A DNA stretch of 64,000 bases, taken from Simmondsia chinensis. Taxonomy: Eukaryota > Streptophyta > Magnoliopsida > Caryophyllales > Simmondsiaceae. Location: contig JAGTTD010000026.1 of assembly GCA_018398585.1 (NCBI GenBank), positions 191,001-255,000 of the forward strand. The letters are read 5' to 3'. Below, piece by piece: positions 46,160-58,000 of this stretch. Below the pieces are notes generated by a model. The model ran no database searches and had not been told where the DNA came from. It saw only the letters and a list, made by a program, of their open reading frames with translations. Each line of letters begins with the position of its first letter. The first letter of the stretch is position 1. The position numbers and the translations under genes are program-made.

Positions 46160-46500
46160 GTTCAATAAAAATGCATCTACTGTTCACAACTCAGAATTCG
46201 TCACTCATTTGCAGTTTCTCTCCCACATTTGGTGAGATTTCGAAATGAACCCAGATGGAAGAATCAAATTGTAAGGCAACCCATGAAATCGAAATTCAAA
46301 AACTAGGGTTAGAGGGAGTTGGGATTCATGGATGTATATGTATCATGATGAGTGGTAAAAGTGTAAACTTTTGTTTTTTGTATTTTGTTGGGGGAAAAGA
46401 AGAAGACAAAAAAAATGGGAGAAGAAAGGAGGAAGGAAAGTAGGGCTGAGCAGTTGAGACTTCTCTGAGAGAGAGAGAGAGAGTGTTAAGAAGAACGCCG
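46160..46500 (-). promoter_or_regulatory. PAT 5' leader with CT microsatellite
   Basis: Upstream of the PAT ATG. On the - strand it includes a CT run at 46467-46485 and further TTTCTTCTCC-type pyrimidine tracts. It is the likely 5' UTR and core promoter. Similar GA/CT runs sit in the leaders of the ATL and MSAP genes. Confidence 0.45.
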
Positions 46501-46671
46501 GCTTTGCTATATTTATAATACCATTTACCCCCATTGCTTTCTTTCCACTTTTTCTTCCTCCTCTTTGCCTCTTTACTAAGACCTCCTTTTGACTCTACCT
46601 CTTCAAAACACCTGCAACATTTTCCGGGCTTTCGTCTAATTAGGATTTGAAAAGTAGATACATGTAGCCTT

Positions 46672-46830
46672 TTTTTTTCAGAGTACTATCCTGAAGATAG
46701 ACTATTTTTAAGTATCCACAACCTGAAGGGTGAGGACTTTCCAGGAGATCACCCATCCTGATGCTACTATCGCCTAAGCACGTTTAAGTTCAGAGTTCTA
46801 ATGGGATCCGGTGCTTGCGTATCCTATTAG
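46672..46830 (-). mobile_element. 5S-headed SINE, diverged and 3'-shortened
   Basis: On the - strand: GCAAGCACCGGATCCCATTA, CTTAAACGTGCTTAGGC, GATAGTAGCATCAGGATGGG and GAAAGTCCTCACCC, then TCAGGTTGTGG and a decayed tail. It lies upstream of the PAT gene. Confidence 0.75.
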
Positions 46831-48550
46831 CACGTGTTCAAAAAAAATTTGTGTCAATGTTTTGGGGAATAAATATAAAATATCTTGCTGTTGGGATGAA
46901 AAAGATAACTTTTTTGGGAATTTTATTTAAAACAAAGGAATTAGAACTTATCTAAGGCTAAGGGGGCTAAGTAAGTTACTTCCTACAAAACAAACAAGAG
47001 CCAAACTTTGTACTTTCGGTAAATTTATACTTCTTCTATTTACTTTTTACATACCAAACGAGGTCTAAGATATTAATAAGTTCGAATGTTATTGGATCTT
47101 TTTTATCAACAATATAGGCTAAAGATCTCGACTCAATCCATTCGAATCATCGAAAGTTACATCCAATAGTTCATGCACCAGTGATAAGTACAAACATTAC
47201 ACAAATAGAGCTTGGCCTTAAGATAGGTCGCTATATTACACGATCCAGAAGACCAGGGAAACGACCTCACATCAAAACGATGACGGATACTCCAAACGCC
47301 AGGAATAATGGCAAGGATGTTCCATACAAGGTCTAAGGAGAAATCACAAAGCGCTAAATATTATATGCAGTTATACATAACATTTTGCTTAAAAAATTTA
47401 TTGATTTATAAAAAATATGAGATTATGTTCATGTCAATAATAACTTATTCTAAAACATTAATAGAGTATAGAATAATATAATTCTATCAATTGGATTTTA
47501 TTTAATAGTATTAAATAGAATAGCTTTAGCAAGAAGTATAACACATATAATAATAATAAAGTCAAGTCCATTATTTGGACAAATAAATATATAATTATAT
47601 TTAATTAATCATTGTTTTTTATTCCTCCTACCCATTGCTTTGTTTACAATTCTATTCCATATTAGCATATGACATATTTGGTTTAGTTTTTTTGATTATT
47701 TTTTTTGTAGTTTTAATATTTGAGGAACTAAAAATTAAGTTTTAAAAAATAATTTTAAGATTTTTTTGGTTCTTTGTTTTTATTTTTTTTCTAGTTTGAT
47801 GAAAGTTAAAAATAAAAAACTAAAAACAAAAAGAATTCAATTTTAAATTTTTTTATTATATTAAAAACTAAAATTAATATAAAAAATTATATTAAATAGA
47901 CCCACATTAAAAAAGTTTATAAAAGTAAGATGCATATTTACATTATAATGCAAAATAGGATTTTTTTTTTTTTACTTCATTTGTCCCTGTATTTTGTGTA
48001 ATTCAATTTAGTATTTGTATGTTTAATTGTGTTAATTTAGTCAACATAAACTTTATATTGAGTCAAGTTAGTCATAGAATAAAATGTCAAATATTAAATA
48101 GTCCGGTCGGTGGGATTAAATTGGTCAGATGGATTTATATTGAGTCACTTTCATCTGACACGATCAATCCATTCAAATTTATGTCATTGACTTATCAATA
48201 TTATCATAGAACTAAACTCACACCATATAAATTGTACAAAGACTAAACTAATAATTTAGTGTGCAGATATTCGAATCTACTTATAGAGCCACTTTAATAG
48301 TATAATATTTTGCCAAGTGAGATAAGACTCATGTGTTATGATAATTATATAAAAGATGACTATTTTATTGGGTGATTTCTGAAAAAAAAAAATAAAATAA
48401 AATAAAACCTAATATAAGACAAATTGTTGCATCATGAAATAATAATGAACAGTTTTTTATAATTTATTATTATGTAATATGTATTCAAATTAAATATATT
48501 TGACGTATGCTATAGCGATTTTTAACAGTATTCAACAATAATAATACCTA
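46831..48550. other. PAT-MSAP spacer, AT-rich
   Basis: No gene is seen. 47680-47915 carries a MITE-like A/T self-complementary block like 15244-15512. The remainder has no recognisable element. Confidence 0.35.
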
Positions 48551-48554
48551 ACAG

Positions 48555-48744
48555 GGCCTTGCTTCAGTGGTGGAAAGCATGTGAGGGAATAAAGTATTAT
48601 TTTAGATCAAAAGATCTGGAGTTCGATTCCCCCTTAAGGCTCTCCTTCCCAAAAAATTCCTGACTTAACTGACTTCTGTGATGTGTGGGTTGCTGTATTT
48701 ACTGGATAATTGGGTTCCTCGTTAGCCAAAAAAAAAAAAAAAAA
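48555..48744 (+). mobile_element. tRNA-derived SINE candidate with poly(A) tail
   Basis: A tRNA-like head: GGGCCTT at 48555 can pair with AAGGCTC at about 48636; a D-arm-like GCTTCAGTGGTGGAAAGC (box A); and GAGTTCGATTCCCCC (box B). The anticodon region is not canonical, so it is not a functional tRNA gene. The body ends TTGGGTTCCTCGTTAGCC directly before A16 at 48729-48744. It is a different SINE type from the 5S-headed family. Confidence 0.65.
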
Positions 48745-50175
48745 GAAGTCCAAGTATTGCACTTGGAAAGGAAAAGAGCTTGGACATTCACCAATCGGGA
48801 ATGCCTTACTCGAATTTTATATGTTACTGTCAAGTCGCTCCCTTTCTTAAAAGTTCTCAAACTTCAAATCTTACAATTTTAAAGTCTCACATGTAAGTCA
48901 GTAAATAATTAAAAAAAAATGAAAAATGAAAAAAGCAAAATCATAAGTATTCATATGATTTAATTGCATTAAATGCATTGGCAAAATTAAAAAAGGAAAA
49001 GAAAACAAAGACTTAATACAAATTGCAATGCGATAATATGTAAACTAATTTATATATATATATGTATCGCACAAGAGAACACTAGTTATATTCATCTCAA
49101 ACTTGTAATCATGGGCATCGATCCTTGATTCTTCATTAGTGACAGATCTAGGAAGTTTTATCACTGGGGGCGCATCTGAGTGGCGATAGTTGGAATATTT
49201 TCGAGTACTTAATTCAATATATGATAAATGCAATATTATCATTATTAAACGTATTCATAAATATTTACCCCGTTTTTTATGCTACTAGAAAAATTACTCA
49301 TTAAATATTTTAAAAGAATCTAAAAGCCTACACGAATTTAAAATATGGTAATAAACTAGTATATAGTATAATTCTTTATAACCTACAATGACTTATAAAA
49401 TTTTTTATCATTTTAATAGATATATAAATAGAGGAAAAATTAATCAAGAAAATATTGAAAAATATCAGCAAGAACAATTTAATTTTTACACAAATAAATA
49501 AATATATATATATATAATATAATATAAGCAAAAAGAAAAAAAAAAGTAGTTTACATATAAATTAGAAGAATTTTTAAAGATATTTATTTTAGATTTGACA
49601 TTATCGAACTCTCTCTGTAACTCATTAGAGGTTCGGAAAACAAAGAGAAGATGTGTACAAATGAGAAATCCAGTAACAAGAAGGAAAAGCGTATACGTGT
49701 GTGTGTGTGTGTGTATATAGGTATGCACAATCACCATATGGCTCCGGTGCTAATAAACCAGATCCGTCCATGTTCTTCATGGTACATAAACAAGTGGCGA
49801 ATAAGAACAAAACATAGGACTAAATATACGGTTCAATAAGCTATGATGTTGGCATAAATAAAATACTTTGAATTCAAAGTTTATCATGTTGATTTTTCCT
49901 CTTTAGGAAATATTGTTATACTTCCATTACTAATGTATAAAAACAATAAAATATAAATAAAATATGATAAGGTTCAATTCATGTGATTTCTATAATTAGT
50001 TCCAAAATTAACTTCTACTTTTAAATAAATTATAGAATTATTATTACTTAGAGAATATTAGGTAAATAAGAATTAAATATTTGCACATTAAAAAAAATAC
50101 ATAAATGAAGATTCTGCAAATTATGAAGCTTAACAACAATTGTCAAAAAAATGCATTTTTCCAATTGGTCTGCTA

Positions 50176-50236
<61 letters not shown>

Positions 50237-50408
50237 TTTCCTTTATAAAAGTAATTAATTTGATAGTATTTTACTTATGTAATGATTTTAGTCCACACTA
50301 CTAAATATAAAATTGTATATACTTTTACAAATATTTAATATTTTATACTTAACTAAGCTTCCTATAAATTAAAAAAGCATTGTTTATGGTTTGCTAATAA
50401 CTAACTTT
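48745..50408. other. AT-rich spacer with microsatellites
   Basis: (GT)n at 49698-49713, and (AT)n at 50179-50231. No gene or bounded transposon recognised. Confidence 0.4.
50179..50231. repeat. (AT)n microsatellite
   Basis: More than 50 bp of perfect AT dinucleotides. Confidence 0.95.
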
Positions 50409-50424
50409 TATATTTTACCTAGTA

Positions 50425-50603
50425 CTACAACAACAACAACAACAGTCTGAGTACCACAGGGACTCCCGCACGAAGCAGGGTCTGGGGGGTGGATATATGC
50501 AGCCTTCCCCCTTCCAGATGGAAGAGAGGCTGTTTCCAAAGACTCCCACCCTGAAGATCGAGTCGTCATGAGAACATTGTAACCTGGAGACTAAGGAAGC
50601 CAC
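50425..50603 (-). mobile_element. RTE/SINE tail insertion with 16-bp target duplication
   Basis: 179 bp ending, on the - strand, in (TTG)n. The tail GGAAACAGCCTCTCTTCC, GAAGGCTGCATATATCC and AGACCCTGC is typical. The 5' portion GTGGCTTCCTTAGTCTCCAG is neither 5S-like nor clearly LINE. Duplication TATATTTTACCTAGTA at 50409-50424 and 50604-50619 is perfect. Confidence 0.85.
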
Positions 50604-50619
50604 TATATTTTACCTAGTA

Positions 50620-51493
50620 TTAGTCCAAAATATCAGACCAATTTGTTATAAAATAAAACATAAAAGATTAATTTAAAAAATAAAATAAAATAAAAAACTA
50701 AGTTAAATAAATTTATAAATATTAGATCACCCGAGTGAATACTCGTTTGGTACATTATTACGAATTAGGTTTCGTTATAATGATAATATATTTAAGTGAT
50801 ATTAATATCTTCACGACAGCAACTTAATTATATTTTAATGTTCATGTGTAACATAATCTTCCAATATTTTGCCCTTTATTAATCCTCGCAATCTGTCCCT
50901 CCAATCACTTCAGTAATTGAATTTTTCATTTTCTTTTGCTTTGTGTGCTAGACCAAAAATACTATAGAATTCTCTAATTCAAAAAAGAAAAAAAATTTAA
51001 GGAATTTTGTCACTTAAATACTCTAAGTTTTGATTTCATAATAGAATAATGTAACCCGAGGTTCAAAATTGTCACTTCAGTATACCTTGGAGTTTAAAAA
51101 TTCTATCAATAAAGTACTCCTTGCTGAAATTCGGCAATTTTCCTCATTGGAAAATGCTTACGTGGAACATAATCCCGGAACCATATAAATGTCCTTCATC
51201 AAAATCTAGTGCTTTATTTGCCGGAAAATGATAACATGACACTTGATTTACGTTGAAATAACTCATATGAAGTGAGATTACATAGAAACCATTTTTCGCT
51301 CCATAAAAGGAAATGTTTGCCCTTTTTGTTAAGGGGAAATCAATTTCCGCTCAGTTGAGGAAAACATTTTTCAATATTTACGATTGTTAATATGAAGTTA
51401 TGAAATAAAATTGGGTCATATTTTCTGTCAAAACAAATAAAGCCATAGTTTCAGACACCTTTCCCTCAACAATTAGCTTTTAAAGATGATTTC
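50620..51493. other. Spacer with decayed MITE
   Basis: 51220-51450 carries interior words of the 326-bp MITE family (AAGTGAGATTA, GGGGAAATCAATTTCC, GATTGTTAATATGAAG). Otherwise AT-rich with nothing recognised. Confidence 0.4.
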
Positions 51494-51510
51494 TATTCAA
51501 GACAAATAAC

Positions 51511-51744
51511 AACAACAACAACAACAGACCCAGTGCCTCAAGAGCTCCCGCTGTACGCAGCCTTACCCCTTTAGGGTGTAACCCTGCCGAGAGGCTATTT
51601 CCGAGAATCCCCAACCTTATAAGGTTGGCAACACGAGGACTTCCCAAAAGATCACCCATTCTGGTATTACTCTCGCCCAGGCACGCTTAATTTCGGAGTT
51701 CTAAAGGGATCCGATGTCATAGTGCCTGATAAATGAACCCTATT
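51511..51744 (-). mobile_element. Full-length 5S-headed SINE (type A) with 17-bp target duplication
   Basis: 234 bp. On the - strand it starts AGGGTTCATTTATCAGGC, then ACATCGGATCCCTTTAGAAC, GAAATTAAGCGTGCCTGGGC, GAGAGTAATACCAGAATGGG and GGGAAGTCCTCGTGTTGC. This joins AAGGTTGGGGATTCTC and the tail, ending GGCACTGGGTCTG and (TTG)n. Duplication TATTCAAGACAA(A/G)TAAC at 51494-51510 and 51745-51761 has one mismatch. It ends about 290 bp downstream of the MSAP stop codon. Confidence 0.92.
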
Positions 51745-52037
51745 TATTCAAGACAAGTAACAGGTAGTAACAAATCAACCTACCTCTTCTCCAAGAATGA
51801 CACAAAACCATTTTCAGGTGACCATGTTGGCACTCAAACAAATTTCCACTGTGAATTCTGGTTCTGTTCTATATCCTCTATCTCAGAACTTCATTAAAAA
51901 TGCTTAATATTTTATCAAAGGGGTCAACTTCAAAATAAATTTCCAGCAATGACAAACAAGCAAATTTGAACCTCATCATCTTAAATATGAGTTCAAGAGA
52001 AGAAATATTACTTCTATCTCGAAGTCAAACTTCTTTG

Positions 52038-55000
52038 TCATAGTTCATCCTTGGATTCATCCTCGTCGCTTTCCATGTCTTTCTCGGACCCACTGTGCAT
52101 GCGAGAAAGCATTTGTGAGCTCGAAAAGATAATTTTGAGAACTTCACATGTGATTGCACTAGAATAGATTAGCATATAAGTCTAGTAAGTTATTTCACCT
52201 AAGGCCAATTGATTTTAGGATGAAACCTCACTTTGGCTTATATGAGGAGCTCAAATATCCCAACTCCATGGATCGGGCTCGAAACCAGGTGAAATTTTAC
52301 CGATAGCAATACCAAAAGCAATTTTATGGTTAACTTCCTCTCTCTCCATTTTACAGTAAAGTACCCATTTTGGGTTAGGGTACTTGAACGTTGGCTAGGA
52401 TAGTTGGACAATTTAAATTCTACCAGAAACATCGAAAATCACAATTAGGGGTATAAATGGATCAAACATTTGATAATCTATTCATGTTCAAAATCGATAA
52501 AGGATCGTTCATGATCATTTTGCAGCTTGAACGCTTATCCAAGCACGTTCAATAAGCTTAACAAGCCAAACAAATATAGGAGAGTGCTATCCTAACGATT
52601 TGATAAGAGCTCTATAAGGGCTTGTCAACGGCTTGACATTAGCTCAATACTGGCTTGATAGTCCCAGTTCAATTCAATTATAAGCCAACTCGGCTCAATA
52701 AAGAGCTCGACTCGGCTCGATAAGGCTAGCAAGTCAAGTATCAAACACACAAATATTTTATGAAACTGAGTTCAAAAAAAGGTTTCACGGCTCAATAAAT
52801 ACTCATCTCAAACTCAAGCTTAGTAAGATTTATCAAACTTGAGTTCGAACAAAGGGGGTACTCAGCTCGATTACACTCATATTTACAACCCTATGTATAC
52901 GCATGTCCAACTCTCATACCCAAGTTTGGATAAAATAGTATATGAGTTAGTGGCCATTCAAGGGTCTACTAGGGCCTGTTTTGCCAAGCCTTTTTTTTCC
53001 CCCCAGAAAGAATGTTTTTCTGGGGGTAAAACATTTTTTTTTTAGGAGTTTGGGGGTGTTTGGCCTAGAAAACATGTGCTTGTACGTAAAACTAAAAATA
53101 GAAAAATAATACTTGTTTGTCTTTAAAGCAGTAGCAACAACAATAATCCCAGTGCCTCAAGAGCTCTCGCTTGGGCAGGGTCTAGGGGGTAAGATGTACG
53201 CAGCCTTACCCTATCAGGGTGGGACCCTGACGAGAGACTGTTTTCGAGGACCCCCAACCTGATAGTTGGTATTTATAAAGCAAAAACAGGAGAAAAAACT
53301 AAAAAAAATTTCATGCAAAAATACCCTTGGTAAAAGCACTTCTTTTACAAAAGTACTTCTAAAAAGAAATCCTTTTTTTACAACTCGGTCAAACTACCTG
53401 AAATGTCGACAGTGCTTACTGAGGTCCTGACATAAAACCTTGCTAACACCTCCAGGTTTAACGGATCCTTTCTTAATCAAATCAGTTAACTGCAACATCA
53501 ACCATTCTCAAATCCATTAGTTGTAAATCAGGGCCAATCTCAAAATAATCTTGAATAATCCACTTTATATTATAATACCAACTAATATATGAATTATTTA
53601 TAACATATATGTACATATCCATTTGTAATGCATCACAAATAGGTCTTTAATTCTCCAATTATAAATGGTGATATGCAGCGGAAACAACCCGATAATATAA
53701 ATAATTTTCGAAGAGGCCCCTACGGAATTGCTTCTATTTTTTGGGGTCAAGACCCGCCCTGTTCTGAATACAAGTAAACTCGGCAAGGCCGGCCCTAAGA
53801 TTTTAGAGACCCGAACCAACCTTGACAAAAGGGCCCTTTCTGGTAACTGAAATGTCGAGGCCAACTTGAGCACAAGTAATCAACTAATATTTGGAGTCTT
53901 TATAGTTTTATGTAAGTTCATATGCGTTATAATATATTACAAATATGTCGTCATTTCTCCAATTATGGATTGTGATATACAGTAGAAGTGAGTTGACACA
54001 ATAACTAATTTGCAAAAGGATCGTTAATAAAGTGGGGTCCCATGAAAATGCTTCTGTTACTTGAGGTCTTAATGGGCCTTAAACCTTAGAATCACAAACA
54101 TGAATGGAAATGGGAACTTGCCTCATCTTCTGTTTCCTCCAGTAACCTGTTTGGTTATAAATATTCAGAAATTAAGCATGATTTTTCTCTAATTTGGATA
54201 GTGATAGGGAAAAAATTAGAACATTTCAATTTTAGAAGCACACCTTCCGCAGTAAGATGATATATCTTTAGAATACGCTCGAGCTTCTTGCTTGTCTAAA
54301 AAAACATGCACAAATAATCAGTTACGAGCACCATCACTCTTACATCAATAGGCGATTCAAGAACCACTCGCAATATCAGGCTCCGTTTGTTTCAGTGGAA
54401 AACAATTTTCTTTCATCACAAAATATTTTTGATTAAATATATCTTTTCTTAAAAATTTTCATTTTCTAGTTAGAGAAAATGGTTTTGTTCTATAAATTTT
54501 TATAAGGTTCACGCTTAACCAAATTGAAGTTGAAGTAAAACGTACGTCGTGATATTATTGATGAAGGAATATGTCTCCCCCTTTCGTTGAGAAGAAGTCA
54601 ATTTCCCTCTCAATAGAGAAAAATATTTTCCATACTTGTGGTTGTTGGTATAAAGTTATGCCAAAAACAATCTGAAAATATTTTTTGTCAAAACAAACAG
54701 AGTCTCAGTGATCCAACAATATTGACCATCCAATTTCAATTCTAAAGAGAATCAAACACCCACAAAAGGTTGAGAAAGGGAAAAGCATAGATGATTCTCT
54801 CGCGTACTGCTCTATTCTCCATGGAATAAAGCATTTTCTTCTAGAGGAAAAAAAGGGAATAGTAGAAAACTATAAGGAACCAACTATTCCAACAGTATAA
54901 GTTGATGGGTAAAACTCAGGAATAGCTTTACACTCTAATATGTCCCCTCACGTGAATGTCCATTGAACCTGAAGATCAGGAATAGTTTTATACTCTAACG

Positions 55001-58000
55001 GTAACATTCTTTCAACTAACCATAAAGCATGATCACCAGCAATCACACAAGTCACTCACAGCATGAGAGGGCGCATAGAAAAGACCTCTAGACAAATGTG
55101 AGAGACGCCAAAACATGTGGAATCCAATATCAAGAGCTAGAGGAGAGAGCAGTGCATTTCTGCATTAAGGCTGTGTTTGTTTCACCGGAAAATATTTTTT
55201 TATGGAAATTTTTTTCTTCACAAAATATTTTCAATTGAAAATTTATCTTTCTAGCTATATAAAATGATTTCATTCTATAAATTTATATAAAGATTTCACT
55301 TGGTCAAGTTGAGGTTAAAGTGAAGCATGTGACATGAGATTATCGCGGAAAACATTTTACCCCTTTGTTGAGGGAAAGTATACTTTCCCTCAATTATAGA
55401 AAACAATTCCATATTTCTAGTTGTTGCTATGAAGTCAAGCAAAGAAACCATAGACTTGAGATGGACAAGGTTTTCCGTCAAAACCAACGGAGCCTAATTA
55501 AAAAAAAAAAAAAAAAGAAACCATGTTCTTAGACCTGAGGAAGCTTAGGTCCGGTCTCAAAATTTTGAGGGCCAAATCAAGTTTTTCCGACTCCTCTTTC
55601 AAGAGGTCGAGATCGATTGGTGGGCCCTTTTTTAATAATGGAGGTGTTTAGGTCCACTTAAGGACATCACAAATAAGCTACTTTATATTATAATACCAAG
55701 TAATATGTGGGTTCTTTACATATATGTACATGTATTATATATAAGTCACTATTTTCACAATTATGAATGGAGATGTGATACAAGGAAACCAATAACACAG
55801 TTAATTTTCAAAAGGACCCTTAATAAAGTGGGGCTCCCGAGCAATTACTCGAGTTATTTGGGGTTTTGACCAGCCCTCTTACAGGAACATCCAGACTAGT
55901 ATATTACACACTTGACTAAGAACAGTAGAACTCAAGGGGACAACATCAATATAGTATATGAATCAGTAACATAATGAAGTTGTATGTTATAAGAGAACAT
56001 ACTGCTAGTAAGATTATCCCAGTTCTTCACTTTGATCCATTCTTGTCTTGTAGAATCAATCTGCAAAATTAAAATGCTCATATGTTTTATTACACCATAG
56101 TGCCAAACAACTTTACAAGTAGGGTCCAAACAAGTCGGGTCAGGTCGGGTCAAGCTGAGGACCTCCTTGTTCGAACTCAAACTCGATAAGCCTTATCGAC
56201 TTCAAGTCGAGCCTAGCTCTTATTAAACATTTGAACCTTTATTCAAATTTAGTTCAAAAGATCTTAGTGTGTGTTCAATACTCATGACTCCACTCATTAG
56301 CCTCAACAAGCTGATTCAAGCTCGTCATTAATATTGACCTAAGTTAGGCTTGTTGAGCAAAATAGAGCTCATAAATGAGCCGAACACACTATCTAGTTGA
56401 GGTCGTGTGATTTGAGTTACTATCAAGCCACTACTAAACCATTTTCGAGTTAATACTGACTATTAATGAGCTATAAACAAGCCCTCTTAAGCCCCTAAGA
56501 AGTCACTATCAAACTATTCACGAAGGTTAATGAGCCAAGCACTCCCCGTTCGACTCGGCTTGTTAATCTTATCGAACCTTCTCAAATTCAGCTTCATAAG
56601 CTATAAAAAGAAACATACCCAGTGCCTCAAGGGCTCCCGCCTACGTAGGGTCGGGGGGGGGGGGGGGGATGTACGCAGCCTTTCCCATTCAGGGTGTTAA
56701 CCTGAAGAGAGGCTGTTTCCCAGTACCCCCAACCTGAGGGTGAGGACTTGCCAGGAGGTCACCCATCCTGGTACTACTCTCGCCCAAGCACGCTTAACTT
56801 CGGAGTTCTAATGGGATCCGGTGACGGCATGTTAGTGCCCTCTTTGGTTCATGAGCTATCAAGCTGGAAAAATAAAAATGAACGAGCTATAATCGATTTT
56901 AACCACGAGTAGTTCATCGAACATTTCGTTTGTTTAAACCTCAATTTACAAGCATACACAGACATAACTCTCATAAAGAGTTTTCCAGAGCATATGCCAA
57001 AAAATTTAGGGAACACAGGAAGGGAAAAAATTATAAAGCAAATAAGAGTCACCTTTTCAAGAGTGTAATCTTGCATTTTCTCGCAGAGTCCATCCAGGAG
57101 TTCAACCACTCTCAGCTCACTCACTCTTTTTTCAAAAAAAAGAAAAAGAAAAATAAACGGCTGTTAGTTGCCTTGTATAATTTTTTTTGCTAAATACACC
57201 TAAGAATTCTATATACAGAAGCTGCCTAAGTCACAAACCAATCTGCTACTCGAGTCTATCCGATCACACTCATCTGGAACAGATCTCAGCAAGATAGTAT
57301 AATCTACTTAAGTTTTCTTTTTCCCTGTACGGTACTGGCTTTATCCAACAATCCATCTAAGGCTACGTTCTGTTGAAGGAAGAATATTTTCCTTTCAGAA
57401 AAATTTTCTTTTCTAAATATTTTCACTAAGAAATATTCTTTGTACAAAATTTTTGTTTGTAAAGGTAAGGAAAATAATCTCGTTATCTATGTTTACATAA
57501 GATTCACGCTCGATCAAGTTCAAGTTGAAATGAGATATAAAACGTGTGATGACAACAAAAAAATGTATTCCCCTTTCCTTGGGGGAAGTCACCTTCCTCT
57601 CTATGGTGGAAAATAATTTCCCTTACGGTAAGAATTAGTGCTCATTTGTACAATGAAATTATAGGAATGTTATGAAAAAGTTTTTCCATCAAACTTTTAG
57701 AATCTTATACATGATTGAGGCCAAAGGGACCGTGATGGATTATACCTGTAATCAATTACCTTTCCTTTACGCTGACCTTTAGAATCCAATCGATGTCTCA
57801 TATCCAAATGATTCCGTGGCTTTTCCTGTATAAAAAGAGGATTTAAAAAACAAAGTTACATACTCAGTTTATATGATTCTCAATTCGCCTTCCTTTGCTC
57901 TAAAACATTTTAAAGTTCGATAAAACATAAAGGAACTCTTTCAGATACAATGTGCTTCCAGAGTGGAAAAACACGCGCTCAATTATTTTTCCAATTTGCA

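Noticed and set aside
48555..48640. Functional tRNA gene
   Set aside because: No canonical anticodon arm and a mismatched T stem; better explained as a SINE head.
51511..51744. Cassandra-type TRIM (5S sequence within LTRs)
   Set aside because: There are no paired terminal repeats or primer-binding site, target duplications are 12-17 bp rather than 5 bp, and the 3' part is the RTE 3' end with (TTG)n.
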